The notes under the pieces are model-generated. The model did no database searches. It was not told where the DNA came from and saw nothing but the letters and a program-made list of their open reading frames with translations. From assembly GCA_903772945.1 (NCBI GenBank), contig CAICTM010000006.1, forward strand, positions 195,001-259,000: DNA of 64,000 bases, read 5' to 3'. The position numbers and the translations under genes were made by a program. The stretch is from Seminavis robusta (Eukaryota > Bacillariophyta > Bacillariophyceae > Naviculales > Naviculaceae). Positions 55,260 through 64,000 of this stretch are shown piece by piece (the first letter of the stretch is position 1; each line of letters opens with the position of its first letter).

Positions 55260-57053
55260 GGAATTGGTGGTATGAAGGCACAGAGAGTGCACAGACAAAA
55301 AGATTTGGGGTTGCTGATGAGTCCTTCAACTGCTTGCGAGCTAGCGATCCACGCCTCTCTCTATCTCTGTCTCTAAACAGATCGACTACTGTGGTTCCAC
55401 TGCCACTGGAAGAAAGAGACTCTACCAATGCCTAGACTACTCTACCAATGCTTTGCTCTGCTGATCTGTCAATAGAGGATCCAATCGAGATAAAAGGCAA
55501 CGGCACAACGCTTTGGATCGCGACAGGTTGTTGCTTTGCCTGCTGCCCAAAGGGTCCGCTCCTTTTTGGACGTCCGGCACACACAAGTCACAGCAGGGCG
55601 GGGGTGCGCGCATGACCCAAACCCCAATCCCCAAATTGCGTCTTGCTTCCCCCACAATTTTGGCATCTTAAACAGGCAATCTTGCCCTAACGGAACCGAC
55701 TTATGTGTTTAACATGAAAAGTGGAGACACGGAGGTTTGTCTATGCAACATTCTACTGATGTTTGACCTGATGGTACGATCTTTAATGCTCAAAGTACTC
55801 TACTTAAGTATGTGAAGTGTGAGGTGAACTCTAAGTAATTAGCCAGTAGAGCTATTTTGACAAGGGTGCCATTTTGAGGACTGTTCCGTTTTCCAGCGCC
55901 ACTGACTGCCAATGGCTCTGCCAATTCATTGGGATACCGTACCTACAAGGATGCCATTGAGGAATGTTCCGTTTTCCAGCGCCACTGACTAAAGATAGCT
56001 CTGCCAATTCATTGGGATACCGTCGTACCTACCAGTACCACCAGGTACTGTCTCCTTCATTCATCTAGTCTGTCTCCAGATAGACGGGTGCCTTTTCAGT
56101 TCCTCGAACACCCCCAGCTCGAGCCACATCCAGAATGTACGGGCTTGCCTTCCGTGGCAGCAAATAGGCGTTGTTGCTACCTGTATGCAGACGGACTGTG
56201 GATGAACTACTGTACATGTCGCCGGCAAGGATTTGGACATCATCAAACAGCAACTCGATAGCAAAGGATGCCAGCATTGTTGCTGGGGCGCCATGACAAT
56301 ACCGGTACATGGTAGGGTTGTTGCCAAGCAATCAAGTGCCCCCTACCGGTACCGGTATGGTATGCAAGGCACTTTCCAAAACCTCATCAGCCTTGTTTAT
56401 CACATCCCATCAAATCACTACTGTTCTGTAGCGCCACAAGTTTGCTTAGCAGCTAGCCAGCGGTGGTACAGGTTCCACTGAAGAAATACTGGGTGGCAGC
56501 ATTAGCTTGTACTTCAGAGTAGGCGGCAAAGGATTCACTAAAGGATCGTGACTGCTCGATCAAAATACAGGTCCCTTTTTGGTTGACACGTCCAGCCACA
56601 ACGACAGTACATGTAATGCCCTTCTCCTCTGATCTTACCCGCACCATAGCATAGTTCCCTCTAGCTCATAGTAAGTTCTTCATTATGGAGTAAACACAGA
56701 ACTGCAGGAAACCTTTTGAGCACGGAGAGCTTCGGTTGCGCCAGCTAGAGGCTGGGTTGAGCAACCCGTTTGCCCGCGGCTGGCTTTGGTACAGTACCTG
56801 TTGACCGTCCTACCGTACTCCCAAGTTTTGAATGCTGTTCTACATCAATGTCTGTCGATGTCTCCATTGCCCCAGTCAATGCCAGCTTGCTACTGTAGGG
56901 TGCCATTGTCTCAATTGTGCTTTCGATTGTGAGGTTACATGTAGCTAGCTAGTAGTTGAGATTATAAACTAGTAAAATTCTGGTGTGTCCCTTTCTCCCC
57001 GTGTACGTACATGCCTAGTCAAGCATGTCATGTCATTCTTTTTCTTTGCAGAT
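55260..57053. other. Intergenic with a local tandem duplication
   Basis: About 1.8 kb upstream of the Ca2+ ATPase and downstream of the Cys-rich gene. No gene was recognised; two overlapping 88-codon minus frames at 56061-56331 look like chance. TACCGGTACCGGTA occurs at 56345-56358. Confidence 0.5.
55866..56034 (+). repeat. Diverged tandem duplication, about 83-bp unit
   Basis: Two adjacent copies share GTTCCGTTTTCCAGCGCCAC, then TGACT, and later CTCTGCCAATTCATTGGGAT, then ACCGT. Copy 1 runs from about 55866 to 55946 and copy 2 from about 55949 to 56034. Differences include a few substitutions and a 3-bp insertion (CGTCGTACC versus CGTACC). Confidence 0.85.
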
Positions 57054-57803
57054 TCAGTTGGTAGTATCACACACACAACCACAAGAGCAAAAGTAACAAT
57101 GCGCCTTTCCACATTGTTGACACACAAGAACATCATCATGTGCTAAATAATAGTCATCTGCCAAACAACAAGGCTCACATCCAAGAGACCGGCCGCAATC
57201 GGGGCAGTTTACGAAATTTCGGCAGGTGAAACAGAAAATCCCATCACAAGCGTGACAAAACTCGTGTGGTACACAATCTTGGCACGACCATGCATGGCAA
57301 TGGTCGCAGTATTCCAGCCCAATGCCATTGTCCACGCAGGAACGGCAGGCCATCTTGCCACATGCAGGCTTGTCGCATGTATTCATATTATCGTGCACGT
57401 GGTGAAATTCTTGGCAAAAAGGGCAACGATCATAGTCATATTCGACATGGACACAAACTTCGCACTCCATTATTTCTTTCGTGGCAGCAGCATTGGCGGA
57501 ATCGCTGTCAACCTTTGTCAACCATGGATGCTCCTTTTGAAGCTCTTCGCGAAGAGCCTTTTGGCACTCCAGCTTGCTTCCATGATCAGAGCAGTAGTAG
57601 CTTGTCAATTGAAAACAATTTTCCACCGCAGATACTTGGATGCCACTCAAAACAGATTTTCGGTCCAAAAAGCTGAATATTTCTTGGGCCATCAATTCGG
57701 CTGTCAATCCCGACGAAAGCAGCGCTTCAGTAGTGACAGATCCGGTAGGAGCGCCGCTCCCATTGTTGCTGCCGTTGCTGTTGCTGTTGTTCATGGACTC
57801 CAT
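57054..57803 (-). CDS. Cysteine/histidine-rich putative zinc-binding protein
   Basis: ATG 57803 (MESMNNSNSNGSNNG) gives 249 residues; the frame is open further upstream but has no earlier convincing ATG. An Asn/Ser/Gly-rich start is followed by a helical segment (LTAELMAQEIFSFLDRKSVL) and, from about 125, a dense array of CxxC/HxxC pairs: CEVCVH, CPFCQEFHH, CGKMACRSC, CDHCHAWSCQDC, CHACDGIFCFTC, CPDCGRSLGCEPC and CQQCGKAHCYFC. The spacing suggests several RING/B-box-like zinc sites but fits no single domain I can name. A role in protein-protein contacts or ubiquitin transfer is only a possibility. It is divergently arranged with the large carrier gene, 470 bp away, so the two may share a promoter region. 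Confidence 0.75.
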   Translation of the reverse strand: MESMNNSNSNGSNNGSGAPTGSVTTEALLSSGLTAELMAQEIFSFLDRKSVLSGIQVSAVENCFQLTSYYCSDHGSKLECQKALREELQKEHPWLTKVDSDSANAAATKEIMECEVCVHVEYDYDRCPFCQEFHHVHDNMNTCDKPACGKMACRSCVDNGIGLEYCDHCHAWSCQDCVPHEFCHACDGIFCFTCRNFVNCPDCGRSLGCEPCCLADDYYLAHDDVLVCQQCGKAHCYFCSCGCVCDTTN

Positions 57804-58272
57804 GGCTGAATGAAAAAGAGAGAGAGAGGTTTTGTTGCCGTCCAAAGTAACGATAGTTCTTGCTGGACAGGACCTTCCACAACAAATATTATGCGCCTTC
57901 ACGATCGAGTGACATTCTTGCCGAACGCAAACTGTCCAACAGATCTTCCTTTGAAGATCCAATGCGCCGAAAGCATTGCGGAAAGTTCTAAAATCCAAGG
58001 TAACCCAAACCCTAACAGTGAGAAAGACTTTTGCTCTTTGGATGATGAGTTGGTGATGTGCGACGATGACATCTGTCAAGTGCAAACGGAATGAAAGCTA
58101 TTGGGTCGATTGTGAAGATGGTGATGGCTACAGTACCGGTACCATCGTGAGATACTCCACTTGATGCTGTGACTTTCGTCTTTTTATGACAGTTAGTTGC
58201 ATTAGTCTATTTTGACAAAACAGTTCCTGCTACCAGCTAATAGCTACCTCGATCACAGCGGAAAGGAGGCGC
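57804..58272. other. Divergent promoter region, no gene seen
   Basis: These 469 bases separate the start codons of the Cys-rich gene (leftward) and the large carrier gene (rightward). A 94-codon plus frame (57810-58094) is present but shares no motif and probably reflects chance. TACCGGTACC occurs at 58136-58145. Confidence 0.5.
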
Positions 58273-61200
58273 ATGAGCCGATGGAGACCTCGGAGCAGGA
58301 ACACGATCATGTGGTTTCTTGGTCTCCTGCTACGTCTATTGCCGTTGGTGGCTCAGACAAGGCCATGCGATGGATTTAGTAGTATCCACCACTACAGGAC
58401 TGGTACTGCCATGATTAGCAGAAGCAAAATCTACATGAACTCCAAACCTCCACTGCTCCTGGAAGAACAGGACAAAGTCATGGAAGGACGACAGGAAATG
58501 GCACATGATCAGAGTGAAGAGGAAGACAAGGAAGATAGCATTGCCAAGTCAAACCAAATAGTATCCAATGATCCGCCGAAGCTGACAATGCCAGAGATTG
58601 CTGCTGGAAAAGAAATAATAGCAAAAGGGGCAATTTCAGAACAAGCACAGGATGACGACGTTTTATTATTATCCAGACGAAAATGGCTGCAACAAGGTGC
58701 TCTACTGGTACTGGGAGGAGGAGCAGCTCTTGCTGCGGCTACAAAGCTGGAAAAACTATCACCACCCAAGCGCAGGAGACCTTTTGTGCGCTTGGAGCCA
58801 CATCCCCACAGAAGAAAAACCAAAAATAACAATGGTCCATCCGCACCAACTCCCTACAATACATCGGCCATTGTCCGGCCGAATGTCACGGCGCCAACAT
58901 CTGGTGCTGATTTTATCAAGTCGGGGGGAAATGTGACAACTAGCACGGCAAACACCAAGTCAACCAGTACCGGTACCACCGCCAAATCCAATACTGCTAC
59001 TACCACCACCAAACCTGGCACTGCTACTCCCACCAAATCCAGTACTGCTACCAACACCAAACCCACCACTGCTACCAACACCAAACCCACCACTGCTTCC
59101 AGTTCAAGCAGCAACACTAACAAGGACATTGCACCAGTCAATTTCACAAAGGTCGCAGCGGAGAACTCGATCAATATCACCCTTAAGGATTGCAAGGGAG
59201 GGTGCGTCCGAGTGGATGGAACGAGTTTTCAAAAGGTCAAGACACCGTCGGACTTTCCCTGGTTCTTGCCCCAATTCTTGAAACCAGCGCCCAAAATCAT
59301 CAAGGATATCCCCGATCAAGAAATACTACTGGCCGCCACTGCGGCAGGATCCGTCATTGAAATGTTCCGAACGGTACTACTGTACCCGTTGTCCACCGTC
59401 AAGACAAGGATTCAAACACGACAACAAGAGCGACAAAAGGTCCGTCGTAAAATGAAACGATTTCAAACCAATTCTACCCTACGACCACGGAGTACTAGTA
59501 GTATGGCTGGTACTAGTGCACGAAGTAGTAATCAAACTCGACCAGAAAGTCCTCAACAGCAACAACGAAAGATGGAAAAGTTGCAATTGGGGCGACGTCT
59601 TCGAGTGCTCCAATTGAACATACGGAGGCATGTTGCCGAAGGCAATCTATATGCTGGTCTCGTACCATCGCTGTTGGTCTCGGTTCCTGCCACGGGAGCG
59701 TACTATGGTGTGCGCGATGTTACCAAGCGAATGCTTACCATGGCACCGGGGTTGGCCATGAATGATGCCACCATTACGCTTTTGGGCGCCCTTGTGGCGG
59801 ACGTGGCGTCCCTCATGATTCGCACTCCGGCGGATGCCCTTGCCACACGATTGCAAGCAGTAGCGGCAGCGTCCATTACGCCAACCGTGAGCGCTGAGAA
59901 TGATGACACTGCTGCTGTCCCGAACAACAATGTCACAATAATGGGGACTATACAAAATATTGAGGCAACGACGACTGATCGTGAACTCGTTGTTCCAGTC
60001 GCCAATACCACAATACCTTCAACGACAACGACAAATACGTTGCAGCTTTCAACGGAGGTGTCAGATATGGATCAAGGCCATGAGGAAACCACAATCTCTT
60101 CGAACAGCTCCATCTCTTCGAACAGCTCCATCCAAAGCATGGATGGCCTCATTGCGACTGTCTTGCCAGATGGCTATGAGCATCAATTACTACTGCATTT
60201 GCAACGAAGAGAAGTTGATGTCGCTGATCTTTTCAAGGCTGCTTGTTCTGATCGAGAGAAAGAGAACGACAGCAAAATGTCTGTGATGGACAAACGACAA
60301 CTGAAGCGAATGGATCGAAGATATCGAAAGAGTCGTCACAAGCATGACATGGGGCAGCGAACGGAGAATGCTCCTGTTAGTCAAATAGGAGAATACAGGA
60401 CAGCCAAGGTCATCGTTGCTCGAGAACCGGCTGCATACTCCCAAGACTTCCTCGGTGGCGTAAGGAACGAACGAGATTGGAATTTGATCGAGAGATGTGC
60501 GGTGGATGGGGTCCTGGAAAACATGGTAGTCGACTGGGATCCGGTAATTATCAAGATCAAGGCGATGACACGGAATGCCACAGCAAATGCAACCAATACT
60601 CTGGCCAACAGCATAGAAGCCCTAATGGACCCTCCCAATGGCGTGCAGCCTTCTGTCCAAGATCAGGTCGGCAGCGTCGAACGTGGATCAGAGGAAGAGC
60701 AAGTCGACAAAATTGTAAATGCTACAGCGGAAATTGACACGCCACCAACGGATGACGTGGATGACATTCGAATGCCCGAAGACGAGGAGAAGCAGCTCCT
60801 GAAAGATTTGAACGAAGACAAGGTGTATCGGGAGGATTGGTTGAGAGAGAGTATCGAGCGGCTACCAGCAATTATCATTACGGATCTCCCGTACTTGCTT
60901 TCGCGAATCGTTGTGAATCGCATCATCATTCATGGGACGGTCAACATAGGACAGTACGAAGTCGCAACTATTGGCATTGCCATGTTCTGTGCCCTCTTGA
61001 CAACTCCATTTGACGTTGTGAGGACACGGCTGCTGGTGGAGAATGATGTCAAGGACGAGGACGACAACATTGTCGATTTCATGGCCAACAATGAAACCTC
61101 ATCCAGTAGTATCGGCAACACTACTGTCCTGATTCTCGCCAGCAATACTAGTAGTACCGCAGAGAGCGCTTGGGCGACGGGATCTCGTCCAGGTGGTGTG

Positions 61201-61374
61201 TTGCAAACGATGATTTGCATTGCACGGGAGGGTGATGGGGGCTTCCGCAACTTGTACGCAGGGTGGCTGGAGCGGACGGTATATTTTGGCATTGGGAGGG
61301 CATGGTTGGATCCAATCAATCTGATTGGGTACGTTGGCATTCGGGACACATTGCTTCTCAAGCTGTTCGATTGA
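58273..61374 (+). CDS. Large mitochondrial-carrier-family (SLC25-like) protein with plastid-type leader
   Basis: One exon, ATG 58273 to TGA 61374, 1,033 residues, three times the normal carrier length. The start (MWFLGLLLRLLPLVAQTRPC) is a signal peptide followed by DGFSSIHHYRTGTAMISRSK, a Phe-containing transit-like stretch, so plastid-envelope delivery is inferred. Residues 60-345 are acidic and then Thr/Asn/Lys-rich linker. Carrier repeats then appear: ILLAATAAGSVIEMFR with YPLSTVKTRIQTR (about 377), RTPADALATRLQ (about 516) and TPFDVVRTRLLVEND (about 911), three variants of the Px[DE]xx[KR]x[KR] signature. About 350 residues of hydrophilic insert separate repeats two and three. NLYAGLVPSLLVSVPATGAY and NLYAGWLERTVYFGIGRAW resemble carrier even-numbered helices. 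The first repeat lacks the acidic residue (PLSTVK). The substrate is unknown; S-adenosylmethionine-type carriers are a possible relative. Confidence 0.7.
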   Translation: MSRWRPRSRNTIMWFLGLLLRLLPLVAQTRPCDGFSSIHHYRTGTAMISRSKIYMNSKPPLLLEEQDKVMEGRQEMAHDQSEEEDKEDSIAKSNQIVSNDPPKLTMPEIAAGKEIIAKGAISEQAQDDDVLLLSRRKWLQQGALLVLGGGAALAAATKLEKLSPPKRRRPFVRLEPHPHRRKTKNNNGPSAPTPYNTSAIVRPNVTAPTSGADFIKSGGNVTTSTANTKSTSTGTTAKSNTATTTTKPGTATPTKSSTATNTKPTTATNTKPTTASSSSSNTNKDIAPVNFTKVAAENSINITLKDCKGGCVRVDGTSFQKVKTPSDFPWFLPQFLKPAPKIIKDIPDQEILLAATAAGSVIEMFRTVLLYPLSTVKTRIQTRQQERQKVRRKMKRFQTNSTLRPRSTSSMAGTSARSSNQTRPESPQQQQRKMEKLQLGRRLRVLQLNIRRHVAEGNLYAGLVPSLLVSVPATGAYYGVRDVTKRMLTMAPGLAMNDATITLLGALVADVASLMIRTPADALATRLQAVAAASITPTVSAENDDTAAVPNNNVTIMGTIQNIEATTTDRELVVPVANTTIPSTTTTNTLQLSTEVSDMDQGHEETTISSNSSISSNSSIQSMDGLIATVLPDGYEHQLLLHLQRREVDVADLFKAACSDREKENDSKMSVMDKRQLKRMDRRYRKSRHKHDMGQRTENAPVSQIGEYRTAKVIVAREPAAYSQDFLGGVRNERDWNLIERCAVDGVLENMVVDWDPVIIKIKAMTRNATANATNTLANSIEALMDPPNGVQPSVQDQVGSVERGSEEEQVDKIVNATAEIDTPPTDDVDDIRMPEDEEKQLLKDLNEDKVYREDWLRESIERLPAIIITDLPYLLSRIVVNRIIIHGTVNIGQYEVATIGIAMFCALLTTPFDVVRTRLLVENDVKDEDDNIVDFMANNETSSSSIGNTTVLILASNTSSTAESAWATGSRPGGVLQTMICIAREGDGGFRNLYAGWLERTVYFGIGRAWLDPINLIGYVGIRDTLLLKLFD

Positions 61375-61554
61375 AAATAGGCATGCTATAGAACTATTAG
61401 TACCCGTATGGCTGAAGTAAAAACTACACCCGTGGATCTGATTGGGTACGTTGGCATTCGGGACACATTGCTTCTCAAGCTGTTCGATTGAAAATAGGCA
61501 TGCTATAGAACTATTAGTACCGGTATGGCTGAAGTAAAAACTACACCCGTGGAT
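61321..61554 (+). repeat. Perfectly adjacent 117-bp tandem duplication spanning a gene's 3' end
   Basis: Sequence 61321-61437 is repeated at 61438-61554 with one visible difference (ACCCGTATG versus ACCGGTATG). The unit covers the last 17 sense codons plus stop of the large carrier gene and 63 bp of 3' flank, so a second copy of the C-terminal coding segment lies downstream of the real stop. Near identity points to a recent event. Confidence 0.95.
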
Positions 61555-61765
61555 GCCCTCCACGAAATGTAGAGACAACTGGCTAGATGACGCCTCCAAA
61601 GTATTTGACAGCAATAGATGTACTATCACGGCAAGCCCAAATGGCAGCTGGTATGTATTGTTATGTTATGAAGCATTCGATGAGACTCCTCCCAGCGCTT
61701 GGTTCCTGATTGCAAATACAAAAAGAGTCCATCCAAGCAGGCAAACAACACTTGTGACTCACTTT
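61555..61765. other. Intergenic between convergent carrier genes
   Basis: About 210 bases after the duplicated 3' segment and before the stop of the leftward carrier gene. Nothing is recognised beyond presumed 3' flanks. Confidence 0.5.
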
Positions 61766-62870
61766 CTACAGCATTTTCTTGGTGTAGAAATCACGCAACA
61801 ACTGCACAAATATAAACATTGTCACGGTGTGTCCTCCACAACGCATGTAGTAGGGAAAAAAGCCATTGTAGAGTGCCATGACACCTTCGTCTTTGGCTAC
61901 CTTGGTCAATGTCTGCACAATTCCCTTGTAGGGTAGATTTCCCGCGGCGTCTGGTTTCTGACTGGCCATTCGATTTTTGGAAGCCTCCAAGGGCATGGTG
62001 GCCATGGAATAAATCAATCCCGATGTCATGGCTGCCGAAAAGACATTTGGGATGGAATTCTTTTTTTGATTGAGATAGGATGCGTACATGTCTTTGAACT
62101 GATCCAAGGTTGCTACCTGGAATACCCCGACCATCATGGCACGGGCTACAAATGGGTTGGAACCTCTCCAGAATGCCCCAATTCCTTCTTCTTTGACAAT
62201 TCGTGTGGCCGTGTCCACGACACCTTTGTAATTTCTTCGTTCCTCTACGGGCAACGAAGAGTCGTTGGACATTCTCACCACTGCCACTTCCATGGGACAC
62301 GAAATGTAGGCTGCAATTCCACCAGTAATGGCACCGACTCCAACGCTGATATAGATACGATGGCAAAAAGGGTAACACGGGCAAAAGAAAGGTCAACTGT
62401 TAGAAAAAACTACTACTTAACCCATTTTTTCAATCCCAGACCAGCATCACACAAATGAATGAATACGTAAACAAATAATATGAAATGCAAAACTAAACTC
62501 ACCGAGCTGCAAAATCAGTCTTTCCACGAATTTGATGGAGTTTATCCCGAAATGTTTCAAAGAGTCCAAACCTGGAACTGGCATAAAAGACTTGACGAAG
62601 AACCCCCGCAGATAATCCATCATAGAGAGACATGAGACCCTGCTTTTCCACCATTTTCTTGAAGGAAAACGTCTGACCACTCATGGATGCCAAATTGCTG
62701 CGTACGGCCAGCGTATTGGCAGGATGCACAATGGCCCATCCCATGCATCCACCCAAACCAGATGTCGCAAAGATCACACTTTTGGGGAGATCGGATGCTT
62801 TGGCGGGAGCAGGAGCTGCTGCTGCTGCAGTTGTTGCAGCAGAGGTCGCCAGTAACAGTGGAATTGTCAT
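61766..62870 (-). CDS. Mitochondrial carrier, 2-oxoglutarate/malate (SLC25A11) type
   Basis: Exons 62503-62870 and 61766-62345 with a GT-AG intron of 157 bp give 315 residues, the normal carrier length. After an Ala-rich start (MTIPLLLATSAATTAAAAAP) three repeats are visible: HPANTLAVRSNLASMSG, CPMEVAVVRMSNDSSLP and MPLEASKNRMASQKPD. These are carrier signatures with the Arg-Met variants seen in dicarboxylate and oxoglutarate carriers. Linked motifs LYDGLSAGVLRQVFYASSRFG, GSNPFVARAMMVGVFQVATLDQFK and YNGFFPYYMRCGGHTVTMFIF match the oxoglutarate/malate carrier layout. The protein would exchange 2-oxoglutarate and malate across the inner mitochondrial membrane. It converges with the much larger carrier at 58273-61374, but the two are too different to be a recent tandem pair. 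Confidence 0.85.
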
Positions 62871-64000
62871 CTTGAGGTAGTTATTTTTGAGAATGGGGTG
62901 AAGGAATGAATAGTAGTAATTGCAAGATAATGAATGGCTGGGGTATCGGTAGCTTCAGGAAGATAGCTTGACGAAATGAATAACAATCCAATAGCTTTTC
63001 TCCAATGACAAGAGTACTACTGTAGCTAGTATGGTTACTCTCAGTTCCACTCTTCTCCAATCAATCCAATGCCTCGTCGATGATTGCAATTGGATGCTGT
63101 TCGCTTCACTCGCAAATTCATGAATGAGGGTGGAAGATCTTCGGGTCGGCTTCCCTTCCTTTGCAAAGCGTTCTCAAGGACGCTTGTCCACAATCGTGAC
63201 ACGGTGACGTCAGTCGGGTGCTGCATGCTGCGTCATGCTCCTGCATTTCAATGATGCGTGTTGGGTCTGACAGATCATCGTGGACGACGCATTCCACGCT
63301 GCCAGAATTTTGGTGATATCACTTGCTTCTTTGGTGCGTACTGTAGGTGTGAAGCCTTTGGTAAGCAGAGGCTCAGTGATGGTGTCAGGGATGCTCTTGA
63401 TCATGTTGCTACTCACCTTGCCCCATTGGCCAAGTTCACACCCATTCCTCCTCTAAGCAGTTACGGTACGGTACACGCGAGACCACATGACTCGTTGGCC
63501 ATGATTTGGGCCTGGCCCTTCAACCCACTGCTATCCACGCTCCAAAACCACAACCTGCCCCCTTCCTTGATGCCACAATCACCAGCTCCCCTGCACCAGC
63601 TTGGACCGGACCGGATCTGCTACCACCACCATCCTTCCCCAGATCCACTTCCAGGCAAGAACCAGCCAGGCACTGTATAATGATAATTTGGAGTAAGTAA
63701 TCGAGCCCGAGAGTGGACGTTGCTTGACTTGTTTCAGTTAACTTAGGAATTACGTTGCTTGACTTGAAGGATTGGATCTTGCTGCCGGAAGTTACGAAAT
63801 GGGCCAGGGAAATGCTTTACCAACCAGTTGCTACCGTACCTAGCTAGATAGCTTGCTACATGTAGGTAGTTGGTGGGCACACAGAAAGGCAGAGCCAAGT
63901 CGAGTTTTTGCAGTGCGTCCGTGACTGTGGGTGCATTGCATACCGGTAGTTGAGTCCTCGGGACAACAAAATAAAATAGCTTCCGTCTCAAACGCATCCC
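62871..64000. other. Intergenic to right edge, no gene seen
   Basis: The last 1.1 kb holds the promoter of the small carrier and otherwise only short motif-less frames. A frame at 63258-63680 is Pro/His-rich and probably not coding. Palindromic CTAGCTAG-like words occur at 63841-63849. Confidence 0.5.

Noticed and set aside
55260-55298. Upstream extension of the Ca2+ ATPase by 13 residues
   Set aside because: It relies on a TTG start; the ATG at 55259 is preferred.
56061-56331. Two overlapping 88-codon minus-strand frames
   Set aside because: Different frames of the same DNA, no motif in either, no plausible leader.

Overview
This window reads as nuclear DNA of a diatom or close stramenopile relative, most likely a pennate diatom. 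Three things point that way. Genes carry short GT-AG introns. Two gene products start with a signal peptide followed by a phenylalanine-led transit peptide, the pattern of secondary plastids. Several gene families are ones known from diatoms: mucin-like Thr/Pro/Ser-rich surface proteins, receptor-type nucleotide cyclase-phosphodiesterases, a bacterial-type AdoMet decarboxylase fused to an aminopropyltransferase, and carriers with large inserts. The species is not provable here; Seminavis-like is a guess. No rRNA, tRNA, CRISPR array or prokaryotic operon was seen.

Layout. 1-779 (-): 5' part of a plastid-type 2OG-Fe(II) oxygenase that runs off the left edge. 1.0-5.6 kb: a transposase-like gene (-) with an unrecognised open frame (+) facing it. 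6.5-16.0 kb (+): two tandem M6-type metallopeptidase genes with long Thr/Pro/Ser repeat stalks and hydrophobic C-terminal tails. The second has lost two of the three zinc ligands, and its repeat contains a 3-N assembly gap. 17.3 kb (+): a small possible gene. 18.0-23.4 kb (-): a two-TM receptor nucleotide cyclase fused to an HD-type phosphodiesterase. I resolve it into 22 coding exons, six of them 30 nt or shorter. 25.5-26.9 kb (+): an acidic, disordered protein with a conserved-looking C-terminal domain. 27.5-27.8 kb (-): ribosomal protein eL29. 30.0-33.9 kb (-): asparagine synthetase fused to a PLP-dependent domain. 34.7-35.6 kb (-): a damaged-looking secreted protein. 36.4-40.7 and 45.9-49.5 kb (-): two related EF-hand-like single-pass membrane proteins flanking an AdoMetDC/aminopropyltransferase fusion (41.7-43.8 kb, -). 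51.3-55.3 kb (-): a PMCA-type Ca2+ ATPase. 57.1-57.8 kb (-): a Cys-rich zinc-binding protein. 58.3-61.4 kb (+): a large carrier with a plastid-like leader. 61.8-62.9 kb (-): a 2-oxoglutarate/malate-type mitochondrial carrier. The last 1.1 kb appears empty.

How the genes relate. This is a eukaryotic region with no operon logic. Themes do recur: surface proteins with repetitive stalks or Ca2+-binding motifs, Ca2+ and cyclic-nucleotide signalling, nitrogen and polyamine metabolism, and organelle transport. Exon models were built by hand from GT-AG sites and reading-frame continuity. The cyclase, asparagine synthetase, Ca2+ ATPase, both peptidases, eL29 and the small carrier all splice to lengths divisible by three, which supports the boundaries but does not replace transcript data.
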